Under the pieces are notes generated by a model, which was not told the origin of the DNA, made no database searches, and worked only from the letters and a program-made list of their open reading frames with translations. The position numbers and the translations under genes were made by a program. From Takakia lepidozioides (lineage: Eukaryota > Streptophyta > Takakiopsida > Takakiales > Takakiaceae), in contig CM060734.1 of assembly GCA_030704615.1 (NCBI GenBank), forward strand, positions 15,376,001-15,440,000: 64,000 nt of DNA. The letters are read 5' to 3'. How positions within the stretch are numbered: the first letter of the stretch is position 1; every line of letters begins with the position of its first letter. Positions 1 through 10,970 of the stretch are shown here, piece by piece.

Positions 1-1629
1 GATTCGCCTGCCTTTCATATCGTTTCCTAGCTTGGCAATGTTGTACTTTGCGAGCTTTTAACAAACGCTTCGCGTTCTTCCAGTACCGCCGCTACTGCCT
101 GTTCCTCAACGTCCTGGGCCTACGCCAACTTGTCGGCACCAGAGGTGCTTTTCCATAGACCAATACGAAAGGGGAAACTCCCGTTGCGGAGTGTTTTGTG
201 TTATTATAACAGAACTCTGCCGCGTCTAAGTGTTCCACCAAGTCTGTTTGGTCTGCCGACACGTAATTCCGCAAGATCTGCTTCACTACTACGGGAATTC
301 ACTCTTTCTTGTTTGGCCGTCGGTCGTAGGTCGGAAGGCGTGCTCATCTTCAGCCTCGTCCCCATCTTCTTCCAATGGCCCTCCAAATTTACTCGTAAAC
401 TTTGATCGCGGTCCGAGACAATATCCTTCGGGACTCCATGATGCTTTAAGACGTGGGCGAAAGTAAAAGTCGCCCTGTCTCCTGCGCCGTTGCCGTCCCT
501 TGGTGGGGATGAATGGCCCATTTTATTGAACCTATCCACCACCACCATGATTTGCATCGAATCCTTTTGACACAGCGGCATAGCAGTCATGAAATCCATC
601 GAGACGCTTTCCCAAGTCCCCTCTGGAATCGGCAAGGTTTTAACCCCGCTTGTTTTTTTGTACTCGCTCCGGTTTTGTTGGTATGTGGTGCATGTCTTTG
701 TACATACTCCTCTGCCTCCTCCCTCAGTTTGGGCCAGAAATACTCTTTCTTTAAAGTGTGCCGCAGTGCGCTTGGCTTCGCGCCGTGGCCCGCAAGCGGG
801 CTATCATGGCATTCCTCTCAGAGGCTATCTCTGATCCCCTCCCTTCTGCACGTAGAGACGTTTTTGCTTATGACCGGAGCAGTCGCTTTGCAAGTGGAAC
901 TGCGATTTAACCCCCTCCTCAAGTCCTGCATCACGGACTTCGCCAGCTCATCCTTCCGGCAACCGTCCGGATCTTCCTTTGGAGCGCCGTCTCTCCCCTG
1001 TACACACCAACAGAGCTGGTGCTTTCTACTTAATCATCGCCCACCACGTTGTCCCGTCCCGGTTTGTACTGGATATCCACGTCGAACACTGCCAAAGTAT
1101 CTTCCACCTAAGTTTTTTGGGGACAACTTGGGCTGCGTGGCAAATAACTTCACCGTGACATGTCCGTAAACACCTTCACTTGGTTGGAAGGAACCACATA
1201 GTGCGCCAAAGCTCAAGACTTTGCACCCTCCACCGCCTTTCATCTATTTCTCGTGCGTCGGCCACCGTCGCGCTCACTTCATTCACTTTCTTACTTTCGT
1301 ACGCCACTGGACGTTCATCTTGCATCAGTACAGAACCACCCCCAATCGCGAAGTCCGACGCATCTGTATGACTCTCGAACGGATGATCGAACTCCGGTAT
1401 TTTCAAGACTGGAAGCTTCTTGCCTCCGCTGCTTCAATTCAGCAAAAGCTTAGCCACAAAAGGTGTTCCAAGCCCAGACTTTGGATTTACACAGAAGGTC
1501 TGACAAGCAGGCCCCGCGATCTTGGCGAAATTTCTCACATACTTCCGGTAATAGGAGGCGAGTCATAGGAAGGATCGCACTCCCGGGACCGAAGTCGGGG
1601 CTCCCAGTCCAAGATTGCCCTCCCTCCTG
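1..1629 (-). pseudogene. RNase H and integrase remnant of chromovirus copy 1
   Basis: Several short minus-strand frames match the order seen in copy 2. RNase H is at about 1176-1406 with the FESHTDASDFAIGG segment, which carries an active-site Asp that copy 2 has deleted. The integrase core is at about 204-635 with SMDFMTAMP and KDIVSDRD. Repeated one-base insertions and deletions break the frame every 100-300 bases. There is also a TGA just downstream of 1563, where copy 2 has a glycine codon. The integrase C-terminus and chromodomain lie outside the window. Confidence 0.85.
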
Positions 1630-3090
1630 TCATCCATTCTGATCCCATCCGGTGTAATCACATGCCCCCCTCCACTTTTGTGACCCCGAATTCGCACTTT
1701 GAAGCTTTGGCATACAGCTTCCCTTCCCGCAATTTTCTGGAACACCTTTTTTGAGGTGCTCCAGGTGCTCCTCCTTTGTTTTCAAATACACCAAGATGTC
1801 GTCGATGTACACGATCACAAAGTCATCCAACCACTCTTGGAAAAGGTTGTTCATCAGCGTGCTAAAGGTCGTGGGAGCGTTGGTGAGTCCAAAAGGCATC
1901 ACCAAGAACTCATATGAACCATACCTTGTCCTGCACGCGGTCTTCTCCTCATCTCCTTCCTCCGCCACTCGAATTTGATGATAGCCGGAGCGCAGATCGA
2001 TTCGGCTGAAATACTTCGTTCCTGCCAACCGATTGAAAAGGTCGTCGATCCTTGGCAAAGGGTACCGGTTATTGATAGTCACCTTATTCAAAGCCCTGTA
2101 ATCGACACACATCCGCAGCGTCCCATCCTTCTTGTCTGCGAATAGCACCGGGGCTCCGTAAGGTGACTTACTCGGCCGGATGTACCCCTTTGACATTAGA
2201 TCTTTGAGCTGAGTCTTCAGTTTGACCAACTCTCTGTGGCTCAACCAGTAGGGCGCCTTGGCAGGCGGTTCCGATCCCAGTATCACCTCAATCTTGTGGT
2301 CAACTCCTCTTCGCGGTGGCAAGCCGCTTGGTAAATCCTCCGGCATCACATCATAGTATTTCTCCAAAATCCTCTTGATCCAATCTGGGCTCGGCTCCCC
2401 ATCGCCTTCTCCCTTCACTTCTCTAATGTAGAGCAAAAACTGGGGCTCGTGTGCCTCCTCCACGGCCCACTCCCTTGCTGATAGAAGGTTGATTCGCCCT
2501 CCCACGGGTTTGGGCGTTTCCGACACTTGTAAGACCTCGCCACCATTCCCACATGGCAGCGTGACTACTCTCTTGCGGCCATCTATGACCGCTCCGGATT
2601 TGCTCAAAAAGGTCATCCCCAAAATGAGATCCACTCCATCGATCTCGCAGATGGTGAAGTTCTCACGTCCCTCCCAACTCCCCAGTTGAAGAGGAACATC
2701 AAACGCCAACCTTGTCGCCAATTGCGGTTCTCCTTTGGCAGAACGCACCTCAATAGAGGCCCCCACGTCACTTGTCGGGAGTCCCAGCTTTTGTGCCATT
2801 GCCGGTGTCATGAAGGAGTGCGACGCTCCTGTGTCCACCAACAACGACACGTTAGTTCCGGATATTATCCCATCCACGAACAATAACTGACTCCCTTTAC
2901 GTAAGGCGCCAGTTTCCTGATACAACTCACAAGAAAATTTGCCTACCTTGCAAGTCCTGGCGACCACCACTTCCACCAAGCGACTGACGGTATCTTCCGA
3001 CAGCTCTGTGGTCGCCCGAGTCATGTTCAATTGCCGGGGCTTCGTGCACTTCTTGGCCATGTGCCCGGGCTCCCCGCAATTGAAACACAC
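1630..3090 (-). pseudogene. Zinc knuckle, protease and reverse transcriptase of chromovirus copy 1
   Basis: A single 486-residue frame begins with the CCHC zinc knuckle ([14 protein letters not shown], near residue 2), then the retropepsin active site DTGASHSF (near residue 107), then the reverse transcriptase with the catalytic VYIDDILVY (YXDD) near residue 430. Here the protease keeps the normal DTG that copy 2 has lost. After the EEHLEHL segment the frame shifts near 1745 and the C-terminal residues are nonsense. Expected product: polyprotein that cleaves itself and copies element RNA into cDNA. Confidence 0.88.
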
Positions 3091-4106
3091 TCCATCAAAG
3101 GTCGCCTTCTGTCCGCCATAGGCCGCTCCACCCGCTTTTCCTTTCGAAGCACCGGGTGCCGCCTTGACTTGTGAAGGCCCTCCCTTTGATTTCCACGTGC
3201 CATTGTCGCCGCGTGGCCTATCCCACTTCTTTTCCGGTCGGAAGGAGTCACCTTCCCGCCGGGTCTTCTTGTGGTTCAGCTCCGTACGGCCTTATCTTTC
3301 ACCCTTAGGGACATCCGAGAAACATTCAGCCCTCTCAATTGCCTCGTTCAAAGTCTTAGGTGGCTTCTCCTCCAACTTCCGCCTGGCCCATGGGGCCAGT
3401 CCCGCCACAAAGTTGAAGACCATTTCTGGTTCTGCCATGTCCGCGACTTGAGCAACAACACATTGAAAGCCTGGACATATCCCCGAATGTCATCTGTTTG
3501 CTTCAAATTCCTCATCTTGTCCCGGGCGAGCCAGGACGCGTTGAGGGGCACAAACAGCCTCTTCATCAATTCCTTAAACCCACTCCAGTTCAAGGTTTCC
3601 GGGCTTGGACCTCGGTTGTGAAGGCGTTTCTGCCACCATTGTTGAGCATAGCCCCTCAAATAGGTGGGAGCCACTTCCACCCGATCCTCGTCACTCAACT
3701 TGGCCGCCCGAAAGTACTGCTCTAGCTCCAAGAGCCAGGTGTTGAGTGCCTTCCGATTTCGGACGCCCTTGAAGGTGCCGGGTTCCTTAGGCTTCACCTT
3801 AAACTTTGCCTTAGTGGAAGTGGCATTAGCCGCCTTCAACACGTCTTTCAACGTCCCGCCAAATTGCACCAACAACCCTTCCCAAAAGGCTGCCGGCATG
3901 GGAGACATCTGTTGGTCGGTCGGAGCTCTCAGGGATTCCTTAGGCTCCGACTCCTCAGCTTCCTCTTGCTCTTGAGCGGCCTCGTTTTCGGAAACATGCA
4001 TCGCTTCCTCAAACGGCCGCCTCGGTGACACGTCGCCCCCATCGGGCTCACCAGGATCATCATCTTTTGGGCCGTTCCGCTTTCGCTTTGGCTTGCCCGA
4101 CCCCAT
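3027..4106 (-). pseudogene. gag of chromovirus copy 1 (frameshifted)
   Basis: Capsid/nucleocapsid polyprotein. The likely start is the ATG at 4106 (MGSGKPKRKRNGP), 42 bases downstream of the primer-binding site. The frame is good through the retrotransposon gag core, including a LRGYAQQWW segment. It is lost near 3448, where copy 2 (63430) has one more base. The zinc knuckle [14 protein letters not shown] survives in the next frame at about 3045-3090, fused to protease. The encoded protein would be truncated and non-functional. Confidence 0.85.
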
Positions 4107-4147
4107 GATGAGGCCAATCCCAAGGACGATCGCGTACTGAACTCTAA

Positions 4148-4159
4148 GCTCTGATACCA
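4148..4159 (-). other. Primer-binding site complementary to initiator tRNA-Met
   Basis: On the minus strand the twelve bases read TGGTATCAGAGC, the usual plant LTR-retrotransposon primer site for the 3' end of initiator methionine tRNA. It lies between the LTR and the gag start at 4106. Confidence 0.9.
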
Positions 4160-4161
4160 CT

Positions 4162-4870
4162 TCGGTAAGCTCCCCCCTCAAGTCATAGTTACTCGCTTGA
4201 TGCGCACGCCTAACTCCCAACCTGGCCGCCGGGCCAACTTGGAGCTCCGGCTGCTCACCGGGGCATAACGGTCCCCCTTTGATCTCCCAAAGAACCCTCC
4301 AACGATTTGGAACCAGCGGAATTCCCTTTGGTAGTTGGCAGTCCGGAACAGCTCCCCACTCTTTGGTCGCTTTCCGGCTCGCTCGCTTACTCACTAGTTT
4401 TTGGTCACCAACGGGCTTGCACCGTTCTCGGGGTTACTACTCCCTATATATACTTCTGTAGCTGTCTGCGGGGGTTTCACAAACAACCATGCCATTTTAT
4501 GGCGAACCACCATGAACACCCTCGACTCCCGGTGGTGAGTCGCGGTGAGTCTTGGCCCACCCACCACGGCCCCTATGGACCGTGATGAGTCCCAAGACTC
4601 CCCACGACCCCCACCACGAGGTCTCCGCCCCAGGGTGAGTCCTATGCCACCCCCACTAAGTCCCGCTAAGCTACCACCACCCCTTGTGGAGCCACCCCCA
4701 CCGCAACCTAGTGTGCGGGGCTCCACCTAGTGAGCGCCTCCGCCTCCTTGAGTGCCTTGGGCACTCAAGGGTGCTTCAGCCCCCCATACCTATCGTTGCC
4801 ACTGCCCCCACCTCAGGGGTAGCCCTTCTTGTGTCCCGACCCCCTGCCCTCAAGGCAAAGGGCCACGACA
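4162..4870 (-). repeat. 5' LTR of chromovirus copy 1 (inner end truncated)
   Basis: Nearly identical to the LTR at 57962-58689 and clearly related to the one at 30681-31395. On the minus strand it starts TGTCGTGGCCC at 4870. The inner end lacks about 16 bases, including the terminal CA, compared with the other two LTRs; the gap lies between two copies of the trinucleotide CAC. A TATATATA box at 4445-4452 sits where the U3 promoter is expected. The minus-strand frame starting at 4394 is LTR sequence, not gag. Confidence 0.9.
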
Positions 4871-5395
4871 GTCCCACTCCACAAACGATTAAAGTTCTTT
4901 GTGGTGTCGCATCTATGTTTTACTTTTGATCAATTTGCTCACTGTAGAATGCATGTTGGACATGGATAACAACTGTGGAGACCTGCTACTCACCTCGTGC
5001 ATCCTCACTAACACACATCTTGATGTGGTGGTTTTTGGGACGGGCACAGGTGAGGGTCTTCACTGGATGTGTATTTGTTCAGTTTGCAGATGATCAAAGG
5101 ACGATTGACGCTACATACTGCTTCAGTGGGGCATCTGATACAATTCGGCCTCTCAATCTTAATCCTTTTTGGTTTTTATGGGTTGTAACCTGATTATAAG
5201 TCAGTTTTCTGGTATGATACTAGTCTGAACTTTGGCACCATATTAGTGGGGTTTTCAACCTGATTGTAAATCAGTTTTCTGGCATGATACCAGTCTGAGC
5301 TTCGACTGCATTTTGATATGGTGCTGGAGTACCATATTTTTTTAATATACTTTCGGCATGGGTAACGTGGAATTCTTTATCGCTTCGCCATTGAG
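4871..5395. other. Intergenic stretch with a local repeat, no gene seen
   Basis: Between the LTR and the hAT element. Two similar stretches recur at about 5190-5225 and 5257-5290: GTAACCTGATTATAAGTCAG-like and CAACCTGATTGTAAATCAG-like, each followed by TTTTCTGG and a GATAC motif. This is a short degenerate duplication. No convincing coding frame. Confidence 0.5.
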
Positions 5396-5403
5396 GTCAT
5401 TAC

Positions 5404-5605
5404 CAGTGTTGTGCGGGTACCCGCTTAGGCGGGTTGGAACCGGCGGTTCCGGTTCCGGTTCCTGGGAACCGGTACTGGAACCGGAACCGGCGCCCCGGAA
5501 CCGAGGGAGCAGGGACGAGCCGGTTCTAGAACCGGAACCGGCGGGTTCGGGTTTTTCCAGGAACCGGGGGGTCAGTGGCGGTTCTGGATCCAGTTCCCGC
5601 ACTAG

Positions 5606-5648
<43 letters not shown>

Positions 5649-6493
5649 CTCCCGCGATCTGTCGTCTCTCACGCGCGATCTGCTGCAGTAGCGACTTCAG
5701 CGCAGGGGAGGGTTTGGTTTTCCTGCTTTTGTGGTCTCGCAGTTTGTGAGATGTTTGTCCATTTCTAGTTGTGACACTTCTCGCGGTGTCATTAGTGTTG
5801 TTTGTGCAGGGATACGTTACAAGAGGGTTGGTTGCTTCTGTGCGTGGGTCCGGGGTTGAATGTTGGACCAGGTGTTATGGAGGAAGGCATGGAGCATTTG
5901 TAGAAGGGAGGAAGAATGAGAGTGTGGAAGAAGATGTAGGTAGGTCTGCAGGGTGTTGGATTGTGAAAGAATGGCATCAGCTGGGAGAGGATCCGAGCGG
6001 CCCACATGATTGAATGGATGGAGTTGACATGGTCCAGGTACTCGCTTCTAAATATGTAATTTAATGTGTCTCTCGTCTCACCAAAGGATGGACTCATGGT
6101 GCACAATTGTAGTAGAAAGCCGTTATAGACCTGGTTCTAACAACGACTCCATTGTCTTGTAGAACTACAATTGTGAACAATTGCTTTCTATGCATTCTAT
6201 GCTTTCTTTGTTTATGAATGTTGTGTTGTTTCTTTTCAACATGGTCAAAATATTTCATATAACTAATGGGGATTCACAAATCATTTTCAGATTTATAAAA
6301 AAAGATAAATTATAATTATATATATATATATATTCAAAAAATACAGAACCAGAACCGGAAACTGGAACCGGCGGATCCTTCCCAAAAAATACCCGGAACC
6401 GGAACCGGCATCTGCTCCGAAACCGCCTCTTTAAATCTATCAAGGAACCGGAACCGGCGGTTCCTTCAATATGGCAAGAACCGCACAACACTG
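5404..6493. mobile_element. Non-autonomous hAT DNA transposon with GGAACC-rich ends
   Basis: The terminal inverted repeat is CAGTGTTGTGCGG, perfect over 13 bases at both ends. It is flanked by an exact 8-bp target-site duplication GTCATTAC (5396-5403 and 6494-6501). The 8-bp duplication and CAGTG-type termini are diagnostic for the hAT superfamily. Both subterminal regions (5430-5600 and 6345-6475) are arrays of GGAACC/GGTTCC words, the kind of repeated subterminal site that hAT transposases bind. No transposase frame is visible in the 1.09-kb body, so it would depend on a partner. A 41-base T run lies at 5608-5648 and a short TA run near 6318. Confidence 0.92.
5608..5648. repeat. Poly-T tract (41 bases) inside the hAT element
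   Basis: Uninterrupted T run directly after an ACTAGGG motif. Read on the minus strand it is a poly-A run, which could be a retroposed tail, but no gene-like sequence precedes it on that strand. Confidence 0.9.
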
Positions 6494-6501
6494 GTCATTA
6501 C

Positions 6502-7785
6502 TTTTCTGAAAATTTCAGATAAGCAAAATTTGAATTAATAAACGCCGGACATCGAATGACTCTACGGTATGGTATCAAGAGAGAGATAAGAGGGGAGATA
6601 GAGTTGAATAAGATCCTGAAACTTAAAGAATAAGGGTAGCATGAACACTTCCCTGTTCTGATCAGCCGTCAAGAGGGTGCTCTCATTAAGGAACAGGAGC
6701 CGGCTGGCATGTAAGCGCCATTCTCAACAATCACAGTATCCTTTCGCGGAGAACGAGGTGGTGGGAGTGCTGTTCGATTGCTGGTGAGCGCAGCGGAGCT
6801 TAATAGAGGTCATAAAATTATCAGAGGAAGGCGGCTTCATCAGAGCGCAGGAGCGGCATTTTGTCTGATCATGCGGGGAATGCAGCAGCTCAGCCGTGTC
6901 AGCTCATTGATGTGAATGAGCTGGGAAGCACTCGTGGATGATGGAGAGAGAATGCGTCAGTGAAGAAGAGTGGAAAGAGGGGAAGAAGCGGAATTCTGTT
7001 AGCTGGATAGATAGTGAGTTAGGATAGAGCCGGGGAGACAAGTCAGCTTTCACAGAGACGGCGCTTAAATAACCTGCTGCCACTAGGAGGTACTTGAAGC
7101 TGCAACTGGCATCAGTACACTCACGAGCATGAGAGTTAGTCCTTGATGGGTGAGCGGGAGAGAGCTTGAGAAAATCTAAGTCCCAGAGCTCTCTCACCGC
7201 AACATGCGGAGCCATCGCGCTGTTTTTTTCCCTGCAAATTAAAATTCATCTTTTCATAGCATTGACATCTCTAGCATTGGCATCCTCAAGATCGCACCTC
7301 CAATGCCTAATCTTGTTGCTTCGATTGCGGGTTTCCTCGTCGTATGTGATACGTGCAATTGAGGGACACTTGAAGAACAAAGATACTCACACTCTAGTGG
7401 TCCGGAGATGATTGGCGCTGAATAACACAGGCCTCTTGTTCCAGGTAGGAAACAACCCAAAAGTATATGGGCTGTACCTCATGCAGATGATGCAGGCTCC
7501 CTTTTATTAAAAGAAAAGAAAAAGGAAATAAGATAGAATGTATGTAAGATGTTTTCTTAAAAATATTTCCTTTTGTATCTTTGACATCTGGATTTCAAAA
7601 AAAGAAAAGTTTTTAAATACAAAAGGGTACGAGAGGAGGGTGAGGCGGGTTCTTCTTCTTCGTCTGCTGCTGCTTCTGCTTCGTGTTGAGTGTGGGGGTG
7701 ATCTTGTGAGCTTGTGCAGGGATCGTTGTGAGGTAGGGTAATCTGTGTTGGGGCTGGGAGTTGAGGAGAGGGGGCAGCAGGCATC
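6502..7785. other. Upstream region of eIF1A; no other gene recognised
   Basis: Short frames on both strands match nothing I recognise. The last 250 bases (7540-7785) are probably the eIF1A promoter and 5' leader: an AT-rich block around 7590-7625 is followed by a CT-rich stretch (CTTCTTCTTCGTCTGCTGCTG, 7650-7680), typical of plant leaders of translation genes. I cannot place a transcription start precisely. Confidence 0.4.
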
Positions 7786-8223
7786 ATGCCGAAGAACAAG
7801 GGAAAGGGAGGGAAGAACAGGAAGAGGGGGAAGAACGAAGCGGAGGACGAAAAGCGAGAACTGGTGTTCAAAGAAGATGGGCAGGAGTATGCACAAGTGC
7901 TGAGAATGCTTGGAAATGGAAGATGTGAAGCGGTTTGTATAGATGGGCCCAAGAGGCTGTGCCACATACGAGGGAAGATGCATAAGAAGGTGTGGATCGC
8001 ATCAGGGGATATTATTTTGGTAGGACTTAGGGATTACCAAGATGATAAAGCAGATGTGATTCTCAAGTACCAGCCTGACGAAGCCCGGCTGTTGAAAGCC
8101 TACGGTGAGCTTCCTGAGAACGTGCGTCTCAACGAGGGTATCGCCGGCGGGATGGATGAGGAGGAAGATGGCGGCGGCGATGATTATATCGAGTTCGAGG
8201 ACGAGGACATCGATAGGATCTGA
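7786..8223 (+). CDS. eIF1A: Eukaryotic translation initiation factor 1A (eIF1A)
   Basis: This 145-residue protein is full length for plant eIF1A. It acts in the cytoplasm on the 40S subunit, where it promotes ternary-complex recruitment, scanning and start-codon selection with eIF1 and eIF5B. The basic N-terminal tail ([17 protein letters not shown]) is followed by the OB fold at about residues 25-100. The OB fold contains [27 protein letters not shown] and [19 protein letters not shown]. The acidic C-terminal tail ends in FEDEDIDRI, which binds eIF5B. The frame is intact, starts at the first ATG after a CT-rich leader and has no intron in the coding part. It is the only clearly intact host gene in the first 26 kb, and its sequence shows no decay. 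Confidence 0.98.
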   Translation: MPKNKGKGGKNRKRGKNEAEDEKRELVFKEDGQEYAQVLRMLGNGRCEAVCIDGPKRLCHIRGKMHKKVWIASGDIILVGLRDYQDDKADVILKYQPDEARLLKAYGELPENVRLNEGIAGGMDEEEDGGGDDYIEFEDEDIDRI

Positions 8224-9060
8224 TGGGTTTGTGTCATCGTGGCGGAGGTCTGCCAGGGCCCAGTGTTGTTTATAATTTGTTCACACACATGGATTATAAC
8301 GTCTTCTATGAATGTGCTGCTCGATTATCCTTTTTCGTAGCTTACTGGGGCTCTGTAAGATTGGGATACATGTTGAAGGAGGAGCTTTAGGGTTAGGATA
8401 TTGGGCTTCACGGACATCGGGGCACTGTGGCGAGTTCTTGAATTTTCTTCATCAGGATCGACTTCGAAGCAAAGAGACTGATTGAGTTAAGAGAACCTCT
8501 CTCAAGCTTTGTAAGAAGCACGCTCTTACCGTCCATTTGAATGTATTGTTTGTTTAAAGTACAATCACTCTTGCGTATCCCTGCAAACTTTCCTTTCCTT
8601 TACCTTCCTGCATATTGGTCATCCTCACCTTTGTTTTATCACTCCCCTCGTAGCTCATGGACACCTTCAGGAAATGGCAATCAACGTCCAGTGTCTTGTT
8701 TTTTGGTCTTTGTGGAAGGACTGCATTGAGTTCATGGTTATTTTTGGTGTCCTTGTTTCTATACGTACAACGGTCATTTCGTCAATTGGTGATTGAAGAT
8801 CATATTCCAGCACTCTTGCACACCTTGGTGATTTAGAAGTGTAAAAACAAAAACCAAAAAAAAAGTGTCGATGAGTTTATTTGGAAAAGAGGGCGTTTCT
8901 CTTGCACACATGTGGTGCAGCTTTAACACTTAATGTAGATCTTAAGTGCCCAGTGGCGCCATTCACATCGGTCCCAATATGAATGTGGCTTGATTTTTAT
9001 TGCAAGCTTGTGAGCTGACAGGTACGGCCTGCGAGGTACAGCCACACGCTCCGGCACCCT
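8224..9060. other. 3' flank of eIF1A, no further gene seen
   Basis: AT-richer sequence downstream of the stop codon, presumably 3' UTR and intergenic DNA. No convincing coding frame, tRNA or transposon terminus was found. Confidence 0.4.
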
Positions 9061-10970
9061 CGTCGGCGAGCTGGACGTCCCATGTCAAATCGCCCCCACC
9101 CCCCGACTGCCCCCGTCCCCGCCAGTCCCCGCCCGGGACCCCTGACCCCCGCCCCACCGCTGGCCACGTGGCGCCCCACACCACCGCCCGATCTCCAGCC
9201 ATGTGGCAGGCCCCCTGTTGTGGAACCCCTCAGTGGGTTGATCTCCCGTCCAGTTCCGGAGCTATCCCCCACCCCCCATCTCCAGCCACGTGGCGCTCCC
9301 CCGCACCGTCGATCCCCTCCCCATCCATCCAACCTCAATTAAATGGATGACGTGGGTCATCCGCCTCTCACATCCCCCGCCATCCTCCCGCGCAGGGGAT
9401 GGATGACGTCCGAATGAAGGCCCGATGATGCGGCCATCGCCACGTGGTGCTCCCCCCGCCGTCGATCCCCTCATCCCATCCACGGCGCGATCCCCCAGAC
9501 GTCGGCGCTCCCCCGACCCCCGACTGGGGTTGATCCCCCCTCCAGACCGGGAGTGATCCCCCAACCCTAATCGCCCGCCACGTGTTGCTCCCCGAACCGT
9601 CGATCCCCTACGTATCCATCCAACCTCACAAACAATGGATGATGTGGGTCATCGGCCCCTCATCCCCCCGCCATCCTCCCGCACAGGGGATGGATGACGG
9701 CTGAATGAAGAGGCGATGACCCGTCCATCCCCACGTGGCGCTCCCTCGCCGTCGATCCCCTCATCCCATCCACGGCGCGATCCCCCGAGGCGTCGCCGCT
9801 CCCCCGACCGGCAGTGATCCCCCACCCATAATCGCCCGCCACGTGTTGCTCCCCCGACACGTGCTGCTCCCCCGAACCGTCGATCCCCTGCGCATCCATC
9901 CAATCTCAAAACAATGGATGTTATGGATCATCCGTCCCTCATTCCCCGCCATTCTCCCGCGCAGGGGATGGACGACGGCCGGATGAAGGCCCCATGACGC
10001 GTCCATCACCACGTGGCGCTCCCCCCCGCCGCCGATCCCCTCGTCCCATCCACGGCGCGATCCCCCGTGATGTCGCCGCTCCCCCCGACCTGGCTTGATC
10101 CCCTGCGCATCCATCCAACCTCAAAACAATGGATGTTCTGGGTCATCCACCCCTCATCCCGCCGCCATCCTCCCGCGCAGGGGATGGACGATGGCCGGAT
10201 GAAGGGCCGATGACACTGACACGCCACGTGCCGCTCCCCCCGCCGTCGATCCCCTCATCCCATCGGAGCCGTTTCCCCGCAACTGGGTTGATCCCCCGTC
10301 CATTGCGGGAGTGATCCCCCACACCCAATCGCGCGCCACGTGGTGCTCCCTGAACCGTTGATCCCCTGCCCATCTATCTTACCTCAAACCATTGCCGTTC
10401 ACAGTGACACGCCACGTCGCAATCCCCCCCACCGTCGATCCCTCCAACGATCAGAGGGCCGATCCGCCTGCCGTCGCCGCTCCCCCACCCTCGTTGATCC
10501 CCCGTGTTGTGCGGGAGTGATCCCCGAGCCGTCAATCCCCTGCCATCCATCGAACCTTTATAAATTGGATGATGTACGTCATCCGTCCGTCATCCCCCCG
10601 CCATCCTCCCGCGTAGGGGATGGATGACGTGCGGATGAAGACTCCATAACACTGCCACGCCAGGTGGCGGTCTCCACCACCGTCGATCCCCACCGCCGTC
10701 GATCCCCTTCGACCATGGACGGCGCGATCCCCGCATTTTCGCTCCCCCTGCCTCGGTTGATCCCCTCGTCCAATTCGGGGACTGATCCCCCTCCCCACAT
10801 TTTGCGGCACGTGCTGCTCCACGGTGCCCTCGATGACTGGGCCACGTGGCGGTCCCCTCGCCACGCCGTCCATCTCCCTCGGTCCCTTGATCCCCTCTTC
10901 AACGTCATGTGGCCGTCCCCCCACCGTCCGATTGTGTCAGGCGATGGTCCACTAGGTGCGCTCCCTCAGT
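9060..10970. repeat. GC-rich degenerate tandem repeat array
   Basis: C-rich units such as CGTCGATCCCCTCATCC, GCCACGTGGCGCTCCCC and a GGATGATGTGGGTCATCC-type inverted motif recur in the same order. The last motif starts at 9344, 9636, 9915, 10130 and 10566, giving spacings of 292, 279, 215 and 436 bases (the last is about two units). The long frames on both strands here are by-products of the high GC content and repetition: they conflict with each other and match no protein family. Confidence 0.85.

Larger units (their letters stand above)
1..4870 (-). mobile_element. Ty3/gypsy chromovirus copy 1, 5' portion (LTR, PBS, gag, protease, RT, part of integrase)
   Basis: Reading on the minus strand from 4870 downwards, the order is 5' LTR, primer-binding site, gag, protease, reverse transcriptase, RNase H and integrase; the rest lies beyond base 1. 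It is a close relative of the copy at 57962-64000, which shows that the family ends in a chromodomain, so this is a chromovirus. The element is dead: gag has a one-base deletion near 3448, pol shifts frame near 1745, and the RNase H/integrase part (1-1630) is cut into short frames. The outer edge at 4870 begins TGTCGTGG when read on the minus strand. No second LTR of this copy is visible. Confidence 0.93.

Noticed and set aside
4162-4394. gag start at 4394 giving a longer polyprotein
   Set aside because: The extra N-terminal residues are LTR and primer-site sequence; the ATG at 4106 downstream of the primer site is the expected gag start.
5792-6106. Minus-strand open frame inside the first hAT element as transposase
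   Set aside because: About 100 codons with no hAT dimerisation or DDE features.
9000-10970. Many overlapping open frames of 60-130 codons on both strands
   Set aside because: They come from GC-rich tandem repeats with few stop codons, conflict with each other and show no family motif.
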